Made by a program: the position numbers and the translations under genes. Shown piece by piece: positions 46,104 through 57,613 of a stretch of DNA of 64,000 nt. The DNA comes from Stenocarpella maydis. Lineage: Eukaryota > Ascomycota > Sordariomycetes > Diaporthales > Diaporthaceae. A model generated the notes under the pieces. It saw nothing but the letters and a program-made list of their open reading frames with translations. It was not told the DNA's origin and did not search any database. Numbering within the stretch: the stretch's first letter is position 1; the number at the start of each line of letters is the position of its first letter. The stretch covers positions 4,482-68,481 of the forward strand of contig NQMI01000132.1 in NCBI GenBank assembly GCA_002270565.1, written 5' to 3'.

Positions 46104-47038
46104 TTACCACCACGTCGTCTGTAATAGCATACCTAGGTATTGGCAAAAACTCTCTGATTGGCATGCCTTTATCTCTACCACCTGGTTCTGGCCCATCCCA
46201 TGCGAGCATCGTGGGTCCGTCTGCGACACGCTCCACGTCCAGACCTGGTAGGGGACGTTGGACTGCGACATGAAGGACAGGCAGACCCAGAAGTGCGGTA
46301 GGTCACCCCGGCCAACCGCGTCCGGGGCCACGGCGGTGGGCGGCGTTGCAGCCCGAGGGAACACGGGAGAGCCACGGTCCGTCGCGGACTGCGAGACGTT
46401 CTCGAACGTCCAACCCGCGTCCGAGCTGTCCCACCTGGCGCGCATGATGGCCAGCGAGCCATAGGGTTGAAAGAAGACGGACTTGTCCGTTGTGTTGCCC
46501 TCGTTCGGGAAGACCACTGCCGACAGTTTTGATGTGTCGAGGATGTTGCACTGGCCATGTCTGGTATCCGCTTGGTTGCCGTCTCGGCGGCCGGGGAGGG
46601 CTCCGAGGACACTGGCGACCACCATGGTGACCACGAACATCACAAGCACGATCAGCAGGTTCCTGGCCGTCTTTGACATCCGCTTCCATCGTGTTCCTAC
46701 ACCACTCGGGACTAGATCACTGTGCCTGGTGTTGGGTTTTTAAGGGCGGTTTCGGCAGCCACGACTTGTCCGCCGCGTTAATGCTGGGAGCATGTGACCA
46801 GGTAATATTTATGGTGATGACCCGGGGGGCAATGGTGCGAGAAATCTCGCTGGAACGTCTGTCTCGTGCACCGTGGGACTGTCGAGCTCGACGGGGCTAA
46901 GAAGTCCTTCTTAATGTTGTCGTCGTCATCATCTACGTTCCGGGGCACAACAAGGCCCTGTGCTTTATCGTTCTGCAGGGAGTTGAAGGATAACTCCTCT
47001 CGGCTGTCCTCCCGAAGTTCGTTGCTCGTTCCGGACAT
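46104..47038 (-). CDS. Small single-pass membrane protein, lectin-like ectodomain fragment
   Basis: The clear part is an open frame 46679-46104: MSKTARNLLIVLVMFVV is a membrane segment, preceded in frame by VGTRWKR. The following about 150 residues have a blade-like pattern (LSAVVFPNEG, KSVFFQPYGSLAIMRARW, GWTFENVSQS) that recalls fungal fucose-lectin-like membrane proteins. An upstream open frame from ATG 47038 (MSGTSNELREDSREELSF) looks like the acidic cytosolic start of the same protein and could be joined by an intron to a TAG acceptor near 46718. I could not fix the donor. Family members have several blades, so this is probably shortened. Function unknown. Confidence 0.45.
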
Positions 47039-49083
47039 AGAGAAAGGGAAGTGGTGCGTGATTTTTCTACGCCGCGGCGGACAAGAAATGGTTTTGAAGG
47101 CCAGTATAGCCCAGGGAGAGAATTGAGGTCCATGGCGGCGCCCCTGTGTGAATGGGACGCGGCCCCGGTCCTCGGGGCTATCGATCAGAAGCTCAATGGC
47201 CCTTGTTGTCGAATCCTGCCAGCCACGCCTGAAAATTGAGGCATACCCGACTGGCTACATGATGAAGACGGCAGAGGGGTGGGGGTGCCTGGATATTCAA
47301 GTGAGGCTGAGGATGCGGCCAAAGTGCTGATTGCAGAAACACGACACACATGGGGGGCTCCAATTGGACTCTGCAGGCAGGCAGGGCGCCTCGCTTCTCA
47401 GTAGTCAGTCGGAGGCTCCAGGCAGCATTCATGGGGTTCTACTGCGATACATGTACGTGTAGGTATATTTCCCGGGAAGCGGCCGACTTGTACGTTGGTC
47501 GAGGGAGGGAGATTTAAGATGGGTAAGGGGGGATGCAATATCCCAATCAGGGACGGACCATGGAGGCCGAGAGTCTCCTAGGCCCTCGGAATTGATGCGG
47601 GAATCGGCTGGTGTGATTTTTGGTTCTGTAGAGGTTTTTCAACTGGAAGCCGCCCGTGTACGGTGCCTAGGTATACCTGAAGCCAATCTCGGATGGCCAA
47701 ATGCCCCAATGAAGGCCATGGCAGCGTCGAGCCCGGCAGGGTCATCCGAGGTACCGAAGTTGTTCCCAGACAAGAGCAGACACGCAACTCAGACTAACCG
47801 GAATGGACCCTGAAATCATGCGGATCGAAGCTTCAAAACCTGACGAGGGAACACCCTGGCATCTGTGTGAGATGGAATCTGAAATGGAGCCTTGAGTGTT
47901 GTGCGCTCACACGTTACAGCCCTTGAGCACTTAGGCATTAGTGTCGAGGCTGTGCAATAATACACTACACCACGTAGTACACTACATAGTATTAGCGGAA
48001 GCGGGACAAGCTTACATGGTAGCAGCCATTCGCGGCCCAAAAGGGGCCTAGTGCGACCGCAGTCCCGGGGTCGACAAGGAGCATGGGATCATCGGGGCAA
48101 GCTACGTCATAGGCCAGCGCCTGTTTGTGACATGACGGTTCGCAAAGCAGCCATGGCCTTGACTCGTCGGCAGCAGGGGACGGAACCTTTGCTCTTCTCT
48201 TTTAGCTACGCATCCTCTGTACGCTTGTACATACATGGTAGTAGAGATCGAGGAGCAAAGGCTGTGGAGGGCAGAATGCAGCAAATGCCATCCATGGCTG
48301 AGTATTTCACATGTCAACTACGCATGGCGGGATCCCCTGTGGATACTTGGATAGCAGTATGGAGTATACGCAATACATATCCCCCAGGCAAAGCTACCGA
48401 GAATGCTAAGTGCTGCTGAACCATAGCGTCGGGAGCCCCGTTCTGGCTTCTTGATGCGAAATCCCTGCCAGTCTTGGGTGGCTTCAGCAAACCTGACCTG
48501 GCGTTTGCTGATTGCTGCCCCGTCAAGGGTCCTTCCAGGATTGGTGGCCAGGCCCTCTGTGAACGCGGGAGGGATTCAGACGCCCGCCCAACGTAGCAGT
48601 AGCACCTTGGTAGTCTAGTAGACATGTGGTTAGGTCTGTAACCCGCGCACTCTCATTTCCTTGTCGCTGCCCAGGACTGACAAGGTGAGTCCAGACAGAC
48701 ATTGAATTGATTCATAACCCGTTCCTCCCTCGCCGCTTCCGTACGACCTCTCGTCCCACAGCCTTCAGCTCCAGCTCGCGCAGCGATGCCCCTTCCCCGT
48801 GGCCGGAACAAGAGCAGAACATCGAACCCTCGCCCGTGTGATGTGCTGCCGTTCCAGGACGACATAAGCACTGACCAAAGCGGCTGGCGCAGCTGCGAAC
48901 CAGAAACGGCCCGCTTCACTGCCACGCTCAGGACGGCTTTGACTGTGCTAGACCAGAAGATCAGCAGGCCAGCAGACCAGTAGCTTCTGCGGAGTGCTGC
49001 TGCTGCTGCTGCGACTACACCTACCTAGGGTAGTATCTACAAGCTACAAGCTACAGGCTACGTCAACGAGCATCATCAACACC
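47039..49083. other. Gene-free region upstream of SLM1
   Basis: About 2 kb with no supported gene. It should contain the SLM1 promoter and leader; a CTG x5 run lies at about 48996-49012 just before the start codon. Confidence 0.5.
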
Positions 49084-52000
49084 ATGGCCGCCAACCCCCC
49101 GCACACCAGTGGGAACTCTCACCTGCTGCCCCCGGCCTCGGCCTCTGCTGTCAATGGCACTACCATAGCATACGACTATACCACAAATACATACTACCAC
49201 CAGCCCGCACCAGCACCTGCTGCCAGCCACGGCGCCCCTTTGGATCAGCCTTTGTCATCGAAGCCCGACCGCGGAGATCCCTATCCATCGTCGCACGTTC
49301 ACCCTCCCCAATCTCCCGACGACCACCGCCAGACCGACCACACCCTCTCCAACACCCTCGCCAACTCGCACCACCACCCGGGCATCGACCACCTCATTGC
49401 GCCCGCTCCCAAGAGGCTCGGCGGTGGGCCCAAGTTCACCGAGGAGTGGGATGCTAGCCAGCGCGGAAGCTCCATTATCAACGGTCCTGTCCCCCGCCGC
49501 AACCACAACATGGCCGACACCTTACAGCGCTCCAACTCCTTCTCCGGCTCCACCACCGGCAGCGCCCTGGGCGCCATCGACGGCCACAGCAGCGCCCAGC
49601 TGTCGCGGAACAACACCCTCAAGAAGAGGTCCTCCTTGCGCAGGGCCGCCAGCCTCAGGAGGTCCGGTAGCCGCCGGAGCATGAAGGCCGGCAGCGTCAG
49701 GAGCCTGGCCCTGCAGAGCAACCCGGACGACGACGAGCTGCACAGCGCCTTCTACTGTCCGGTGCCCACCAAGGGCAACCCTACTGAGGCCCTCGCCAAC
49801 CGCTTCCAGGGTAAGAAGTGTACACCACCACTCTATCCAGCCGTTCCGGGCCATCCCGCTGACTCTTGCCCCCCGCCCCCCCCGTGAATGGCGGAAGGTC
49901 CTGAAAACCTCATTCCTACTTCAAGGAATCCGGCCACTACGAGGCAAAGTCAAAGTCGCTGGTGAAGCTCGCCAACGTCTTGAACAATGTCCACATGCCG
50001 CCGGGTTTCCTATCCTCCGGCGGGCTCGAGGATGCAGTGCAGATCCTGCGCAATTACAACTCTCAGGTCATAATCGAGGCCAACAAGGCCCGCGGGATCG
50101 AGGAGGACGTCATCCTGGCTCTGACGGGCCTGAGAAGCGATCTGCAACTAAAGATAAAGGAAATCAAGGGCCTTTCGGGCGACTTCAAGAACTCGGTGGA
50201 CAAGGAGATGGATGCAACGGCTCGCCTCGTCAGCAGCCTCCAGGAAGTCCTCGGCAAGACCGAACTCGACTCTTCCTTGACGACGGGCAAGGAGGACCCT
50301 TACCTCCTGCGCCTGGCTGTGGATAGGCAGCTCGAGAGGCAGCTTGACGAGGAGAACTACTTGCACCAGGTAAGACCATCCGGGATACGGCCCCTGTGCC
50401 GCATGCTGACTCGATGCAGGCCTATCTGAACCTGGAGAACTCTGGCCGCGAACTCGAGAGTATCGTCGTCGGGGAGATACAAAAATCTTATAATGCTTAT
50501 GCAGGCATCATGAAGAGAGAAGGTAAGAGCTTCGAGCCTTGGGTCCGACACCCAGGACCCGTCCAGTTCCGGCTCCCATCCCACAACCCACCAGGATGAC
50601 TTTTCATCAAAGAACTCGACTGACCAGTCCGCTCTAGCTGAGGCTGCGTACAATGCTGTTGAGGAACTCCGCGTGGGGCCCATCGCCATGCCAAAGGACC
50701 ACGAATGGGCGAGCTTTGTAAACAAGGACGACCAATTCGTGGATCCTAGTATCCCTATCCGGTCTCCACAATTCATACACTATCCTGGAAAAGACCATTA
50801 TGCTTGCCAGGAGATTAGGGCCGGTCTTCTCGAACGAAAGACCAAGTACCTGAAGAGCTACAGTGCTGGTTGGCAAGTCCAGCCCCGCTCCGTGCCTGAT
50901 GTTCCTTTGCTGACCCTTCACGCCTAGGTATGTGCTCTCTCCGACACATCTCCACGAGTTCAAATCTGCGGACAAGACACAATCTCCCGTCATGTCTCTA
51001 TACCTCCCGGAACAGAAACTGGGGTCCCGGTCGCAGGTCGGAGGGAGCTCGCCCAAGTTCATCCTCAAGGGCCGGCAGACCGGCGGCGTTCATAGGGGAC
51101 ACTCGTGGGTCTTCCGCGCCGAGAGCTTCGACACCATGCTGGCTTGGTACGAGGACATCAAGGCCCTCACCGAGAAGAACCCTCAGGAACGGTCCGAGTT
51201 CGTCCGTGGCCACACAAGGAGCTTCAGCCGGTCCTCATCGCACCGGTCCGTGTCCAGTGATGGGGTGGTTGACGAGGACGACGAGGAACCGTACTCGGCA
51301 CACAACTCCGCAGCCGCGCTCGGCCAGCCGGGCTCGGTGTACCAGCAAGACGTACCGAGACGTCCGTCTCCAGGTGGGCGATTTCCGTCAGATCTCCAGG
51401 TCACCGCACAACGAGGCTTACAGGCTCCCCTCTCGCCCTCTAGCTCAAGCTCGCAGGGCTTCCACGATAGGCGGCAGCAGCGACCCCGGGACGACAGCGA
51501 TATTGTAGCTGCGGCAGGAGCCCTACCTGGAAGCAGCCTTGAACAGCACTACCCCTCGGCGGCGGGCGCGCGAAACGACCCGGGCTATGGATATGGCAGT
51601 ACCGTCCAAGCACCGATCGAACAGACCCACGCCCTTGCCGTCGAGGCCAGCCAGGAGGCCCGAGAGGATGGCATAAACCCATACACAAGCGAGACAATTC
51701 ACAACACGGGTGGCTATGTGCAATACGGCCACCAGCCGGCCACAGACGCCTTCAAAGAGGCACAGGGCGGTGATGCCAAGGCCGATGCCTACAGAACGCG
51801 GAGGAAGAGCAGCCATGAGGCCAGCTGGCTGGGGGGCGGCCCAGTGGAGGCTGCTGCCATCCCAGTCGTCGCCGACGGGAACAACCACCAGCACGTGGCC
51901 AGCAGCAGAGGCATCAGCAGCACGGGTGTTTACATGGACGGCACCTTGAATAACGACCAGGCCATCTCCGCCCATGACCGTCACGAGTACTTCAACATGA

Positions 52001-52188
52001 AAGGGGCCCCACGCACGACGGTTGCGCCCATGCCATCCGAGCACGAGTACCACGCGGCAGAGAACATGAACAGGCCTGCACTGAGCGAGAGGACAGAGAG
52101 CGACGCCACGCTCAGCAGCCAGGTCACGGTGCCGACCATCTCGAACCTGCACATCCCAGGCGAGTACCCCAGGGCGGCCGCGAACTAG
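49084..52188 (+). CDS. SLM1: Slm1/Slm2-like PH-domain protein (PI(4,5)P2 and TORC2 effector)
   Basis: Plasma-membrane/eisosome protein acting with TORC2 and phosphoinositides. Exons 49084-49810, about 49887-50369, 50420-50522, 50638-50872 and 50928-52188, about 936 residues. A disordered Ser/Arg-rich start precedes the F-BAR-like helical region (SKSLVKLANVLNNVH to ERQLDEENYLHQ). A PH domain follows (about residues 490-605: VGPIAMPKDHEW, YVLSPTHLHEF, SWVFRAESFDTMLAWYEDI), then a long disordered tail. The first intron lacks a visible AG acceptor before GAATGGCGG, and two bases are missing near 49910-49920, so the frame is broken as written. The last intron is GC-AG (GCAAGT donor at 50873). The other junctions are in phase. 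Confidence 0.85.
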
Positions 52189-53145
52189 ATCAGGGGAAAG
52201 AAACATGGGGCTTGATGGAGTCTGGTACGACGCCGGATGGGGCCCAATCGGATGGGAAGATGCGGAGTTATACATGAGGATTGGGTGGGATAAGAAGGGT
52301 CCCTCTATTCTGGAGTTGTCTAAATACCCTGCTGTGCTTCTAAGGTTCCTTTTGTCCTTGCGGTTTTTCTCTTCCATTCGCTCTCCACCGCTCTCGCTTC
52401 CCTCTCGCTCATCTGCGATACACATATGTATAGCTTCCTCGACCGTGGCTTAAATTCCTGATATGAATTAAAGAAGAATGGCTATCAAAATCCATTGCTT
52501 GGCCCCTGGGCTTCTGTGTATTGACATGTAGTGCTGGGGAAGGGAGGTGGAGAGCACCGAATACGCCCCCTCGCCCCCCGGCAACGCATAGCTGCAGGCT
52601 GCACGAGGCGCCCTGTTCTGCACTGACTGTTCAGCAAGAGAGAATAGCCACGGGCAGGTAGGCAGACACGAACTACGACTACACACTGACGAGGTTCTTG
52701 GTTACTTTGGGTGCTCGTCAACATGGATTTATTTTGTGCCTTGTGTGTCTCATTAAACCTCAAAAGTACTGCGTGCCACTCCACGCGTTAAACCTGCGAC
52801 CCCACCCGCCTATGATAACCCTTTCGTTTCCCGATATTCACTCCCGCCCTGCCCCTGCCTAGGCCTGTCGTTTCGGAATGGGTAGAGACAGAGGAGGCGA
52901 GAGGAAATGGGCCAGTCAAGGCGAATGATTAATGGAGGAACAACATACAACAACAAAAACAACCGGCTCCTTCCCCGAAGCCATGTATGCGCCGTTTCCC
53001 CCTATGCTATGCCGTGGTATTGGAATAAAAAACAAAAAAAAGAGGGGGGAAATATAGAGCAATAAGTAGTTTCTCATCGCAACAGGCACGCCCCCGCACG
53101 ATGGTCCACCTGTCACATACAGGATATTCTCGGTCCGGGGTTATC
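52189..53145. other. Convergent intergenic region SLM1 / SPIN90-like gene
   Basis: About 960 bp, 3' UTRs only as far as I can see. An A-rich run lies at about 53028-53042. Confidence 0.5.
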
Positions 53146-54684
53146 TCATCGGACCGTCGTTTCAGAGGATTGTGATGCCCNNNNNNNGTGCCTGTGCTTC
53201 GGCACCGCGGGCAGGACCTTCTTCGGTCTCGGGGCCGCTTCGCCCCCCGGCCCTGCCGCCGGCGCGGGCTCGGGCGGCTCGGGCGGCCCCGGCTTTCCCG
53301 CCACATCCTCTGCGGCGCCCGCGGCCGGCCTGCTGCGGCTGGGTGTCTTGACCCCGGGCTTCTCCATGACGGCGGCGACGTCGACGACGCTGACGTTGCT
53401 CTGGGTCTGGGACTGCGACAGGCTGATGCCCAGGAGCTTGCGGGCGACCTCGACCTCGGCGGACTCGCCCAGCCACCGGACCTTGGAGACGCGGTCGACC
53501 AGGCGCAAGGTGGTCTCGTCGGCCGGGGCGAAGTGGACGTTGCCCTCGCCGCTCAGGATGGACAGCACCTTGAGGATCTCGTCGCGCTTGTAGTGCGGCG
53601 GGTGGCTGAGCTGGGTGTGGGCCAGGAGGGGGTACAGCACGCGGAGGTAGGTATGGCGCAGCGACACGGACTCGTCCGGGAGGTCCAGGAGGTTGCGGAT
53701 GATGACGTCCAGGAGGACGCGCAGGTCGTTGGTGTAGAAGTACTCGTACGTGTTCCTGGTGGTGAAGAGGAGGTAGAGCAGCTTCAGGATCAGGAGCTGC
53801 AGCGACGTCTCCGTCTCCCTGTTGAGCAGGAGGATGATGTTCTCCCCGAAGGTCCTGAAGTCGGGCCCGTGGAGGCTGAGGACCTTGATGACGCGGTTCG
53901 TTATGGGGACGGCGGGCGTGGAGGCATCGACGGCGGCGGTGGTAGCGGCGACCATGTACTGCTCGTTCATGACCAGCAGCACCCGTATGATGGGGTAGTG
54001 GTAGGGGTCGTTGACGTCGTCCGAGAGGCCCTCGATGAGCTGGAACATGTAGATGACGAAGTCGTCGTCGACGCACAGCAGGTCGTCGAGGCGCAGGCGC
54101 TCGATGCGCGCCATCTCGTACATGAGCTCGAGCAGCAGGCGGTGCAGCCTCCGGTCGTCGTCCCTGCGGCTCTTGATCAGCTCGACCAGCTTGGGGAAGC
54201 AGCCCTCGTCTATCATGGACTTGAAGGTGGCCTCGTCGGATCGGCCGTCGAGGAGCAGGAAGTTGGCGATGACGTTGAGGACGCTTGGGTCGTCCTCCTG
54301 CAGCAGGCTGTGCATGATCTGGGTGCGGACATAGCCCTCGTTGCCGCAGAAGATGTGGCTGTCGATGAGCATCTGGGAGCAGCTGGCGACGTCGTCCTCG
54401 CTGTGCAGGTACGAGTCCCGGCAGGTCGAGACGAGGTAGAGCCAGGAGCGCAGGGAGTCGTCGATTGTCTCGTGCGAGTCGCACTGTGGCACCGTCACGA
54501 TGTCTCGGAGCTCTGCGCCCTCAGAAAGGAAGAGAAATCAGCCGTCAGCGTCCCTTGCTCGGCCGGACGATGCGATGCAATCGTCGCCGCGCGCAAGCGT
54601 CGAATTGGGGAGTGGGCGGGTGGGCCGAGACTGACCATCCCAGAACTGCTCCTCCGTCTCCACGGACACTTCAATGTCCGCCAT
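53146..54684 (-). CDS. SPIN90/Ldb17/Dip1-like protein, leucine-rich domain
   Basis: Homologue of yeast Ldb17 and fission yeast Dip1, armadillo-like proteins that activate Arp2/3 without a mother filament and seed endocytic actin patches. Minus-strand exons 54684-54636 and 54512-53146, about 471 residues. The start MADIEVSVETEEQFWD joins over the intron to ELRDIV. The SPIN90 leucine-rich domain spans most of the protein (SLLQEDDPSVLNVIANFLL, LHRLLLELMYEMARI, DVNDPYHYPIIRVLLVMNEQY). The C-terminus is Pro/Ala/Lys-rich and disordered, ending in SH3-ligand-like PAVPKHR. Seven undetermined bases (53181-53187) lie 35 bases before the stop, so the last dozen residues and the stop are uncertain. Confidence 0.85.
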
Positions 54685-56043
54685 GGCAAAGGTGCAGGAC
54701 TACAGGCTTTCGCACTATCATCACGAAGCAGCCGAGTCGCGCGACGACGGGCGGGGATGTGGTGAAGAATAAAGAAGGAAGGGGAGGAGAGATGAAGGGT
54801 GGTTCCGGGGCCGGGCGCAGCGCAGAGAACGGACCGGGTGGGTGTGTTGTGGGACGAGGTTGTTTAGTTGCTGAGGGGAGGGTTTGTGGTTTGGAAGTGT
54901 CCCGAAGTTGTACGAGTCCAAGTCTGTTTCTGGGTCTGTTTCCAGCGCCAGATATGAACAAAGGTTGGAGATTCAACCTAGTCGACCTGCAAAGTCCACA
55001 TGCGCAGTCAGTAAACAGTGGGCCAAGTGTGGGGAAAAGGAGTGCATACGGACCCGGTTTGGCAGCCGTTTTGAGTACGTGTGGCCAAGCTTGCCCTCCT
55101 ACATACTATGTAGTATACACTAGATCCATCTGGCACTTGGAAAGCCATGTCGAACCCTTGGCCCCAATGGCACTCCGAAACATGACTATCCCTCAACGAG
55201 CATAGGTCTGGGGTGCAATTTGGTATGGCTTTCCGCCCTATACACCTACAGGCTACATGCACAGAGTAAGAGGGCACGGGTCTAGGCGTATACAGAGTGC
55301 ATGAGCATTCTGGACGATGGAGCAAGCACATGCTGATTGATTCAAACGGGCTGCTTCCCTTTGTTTGACCCTCCCTGTCAGTAACCCAGCAACCAGCCCG
55401 CTGCCGCTTGCCCCGTCAGCCAAGACCGCCAGGCGACATAGATTGCAAGCGTGACAAGCGCGGGTGGCGAAGCGTGTTGCTGGTTGGTGGCCGTCTTGGG
55501 AGTATAGAAACGCTTAGGTACTCCCACAAGAACCAGATCGCCGGCCGAATGCATCCTGATGCTTCCCATAAATTAAGATATCATGTCCGGTACCCAAACG
55601 CCGAGCTGTGATCGACACCTCCGCTGCACCACCTCCGGACTGAGCCCCGTTGAAGCCTTCGCATATCCTCCGAACTCGACCTCGACCTCGCCTGGCATCC
55701 GCCCGAGGCCGGGAATGCAGGCACGCGCAGCGCCTGGCAGCGGCGGCCATGGGCTCAGCCAGTGCCGTTGCACACCGTGCCCATGACAGCTAGTGCACTG
55801 CTCCTGGTCCCATGCGGCAGCCGATCTCGTGACCTCGGGCCACGTGAGGGGAGGGGTGACGGCCTCAGAAAAGCTGTTTGGGGCAGGCCCTCGCCACCCC
55901 TGGGCGCAAAAGCCGCCCCCAGCGGATGCAACCGACGTGGTGCACAAGCCAAGCGGCGTGGGGGCCATGGGCATCCCCGCAGGGTCATGCGCCCCGCGAC
56001 TCGGCAGACCATTGGACTGTGACTGAGACCCAGCAGGAGGACG
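54685..56043. other. Intergenic region between SPIN90-like gene and NAA30
   Basis: About 1.36 kb; promoter of the SPIN90-like gene and 3' flank of NAA30. No gene seen. Confidence 0.5.
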
Positions 56044-56699
56044 CTATCGCTGCCTCTCGCTCTCGTCCAGGGCAAAGTCTGTGGCCGAGTCCGGGTCGAC
56101 GCTCTTGAGCAGCAGGACGAGGCGGTATGCGCTGTTGCCGTTGAGGTAGTACCTGTGCAGCTTCTTGGAGCGCAGGAAGCCCAGGCGCTCGTAGAGGCGC
56201 ATGGCAGGGATGTTTGTCTCCTCGGTCTCGAGGACGACCTCGTCGGCGTTGCGTTCTGCCATGGCATCGATGGCCTTCTTGACCAGGGCAGTGGCCACGC
56301 CCTGGCCGCGGAAGGCGGAGGAGACGGCGAGCATGGCGATATAGCCCCGGCGGGTGGGCGGCGAGTGTGACGAGTGTGTCTCCAGCTTGCAGACTATGAC
56401 GCCTATGAGGGAGGAGTCGTCGGGGTTGAGCGCCTGGCCGGGGAGGTCAGCGCCGGTGTGTCCAGGTCGGGCGCGAGGTGCACCACCGCACGGCCATGGT
56501 CCGGCGTGGAAGGGGGAGGCAGTCAGGCACGTCTTACCATGAAGCAGAGGTGGCCCCACTGGTACAAGAAGTACCGGTAGACATAGATGCTGTAGGGCTC
56601 GCTCAGGTCCTTCGAGATGAGGGCGCGTATGGATGGCAGGTACTGGGCCTCGAGACGGTGTGCGTACTGGATGTACCTGAGTTCGGAGGGGAGGCTCAT
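56044..56699 (-). CDS. NAA30: Naa30/Mak3, NatC N-terminal acetyltransferase catalytic subunit
   Basis: Acetylates N-termini such as Met-Leu and Met-Phe on nascent chains, on ribosomes with Naa35 and Naa38. Minus-strand exons 56699-56538 and 56433-56044 give 183 residues. The start ([15 protein letters not shown]) and [16 protein letters not shown] are typical. The GNAT acetyl-CoA loop RGQGVA lies at 96-101, followed by [10 protein letters not shown] and the [13 protein letters not shown] motif. The tail after [16 protein letters not shown] is acidic. The single intron is in phase. It is divergent from LRO1 across about 900 bp. Confidence 0.95.
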
Positions 56700-57613
56700 G
56701 GCGGTGGCGGCGGGCTTGGAGATGGTCCTGAGGGCGGGGACAAGAATGACTACAAGAGAGGACAGCAGGTAAAAGGAGAGGAGCGAAATCATAAGCAGCA
56801 CGGCACGGGCATGTGCCTCGAAAGGACCATGTTGCGACGAGAGAGCGACTGTAACCGGCGGAGAAGGCGAGATGTACCGACTCGGGCCTGCACCCGTTCC
56901 AGGCTGGCCGGCTTGTGCAAGACCGTTGCGCTACTTAGTAGGCTGTCGCCGGGTGCGGAGACGGTCCTTGGTCACTGCAGGGTGGTGATGTGGGAGGAAT
57001 GCTTGCCGGAGTGAGGCTGGAGGAAGGGGAAGAACGTGAGCGAGCTTTCACATGCCTGAAACAAACCTGGCAGCAAAGGCACTCAGCACAAGTCCTGCTG
57101 CTGTCCACAGTCAGTCAAGACCGGAGACCCCTGGACGACCTGGGGCGAGACAGACAGGGCAGGGATGAGGGATCCAAAAGAGGGGCACCACATGCACAGC
57201 AGCTGAGGCACAACGACTTTCTCCAGGGCTGGGCCGGATTACGGAGCATACCCGTGTGTACCTATGTAGGTAGGTAGGTAACCTGCCCTACACACTCGAG
57301 CCTAGGTGCTTTGCAGCAACCCATGACGTCGGTCTCTGGCCAAAAATTAAACATCGCAACCCCCCCCCCCCCGAAGGAAACGCCAACTATAGGTATAGAC
57401 GGGCCAGCTCCATCCTCTTGAGAACAAGAGAAGGAAAAGGAAGCAGGGAAGAAGACACCCCTGGCAGGAGGAAAGAAGAACAAGGGGGGGGAAGGGACTC
57501 GCAGCTCATCAGGGACCCGCAGCCCCTCCGACAGAGCACCGCACAGCCAGCACGGCCAGCGCAGCCAGCGAGCACACCACACGCACCCGCGCACGCCCAG
57601 CCGAGCCTCGGCC
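56700..57613. promoter_or_regulatory. Divergent promoter region of NAA30 and LRO1
   Basis: This 914-bp region between divergent starts contains a GTAG repeat (about 57265-57281) and a run of twelve C (57361-57372). An A/G-rich leader (about 57418-57500) precedes LRO1. No defined factor site. Confidence 0.45.

Noticed and set aside
53188..54765. 525-residue + strand open frame
   Set aside because: It lies exactly opposite the SPIN90-like gene and reflects its high GC third positions.
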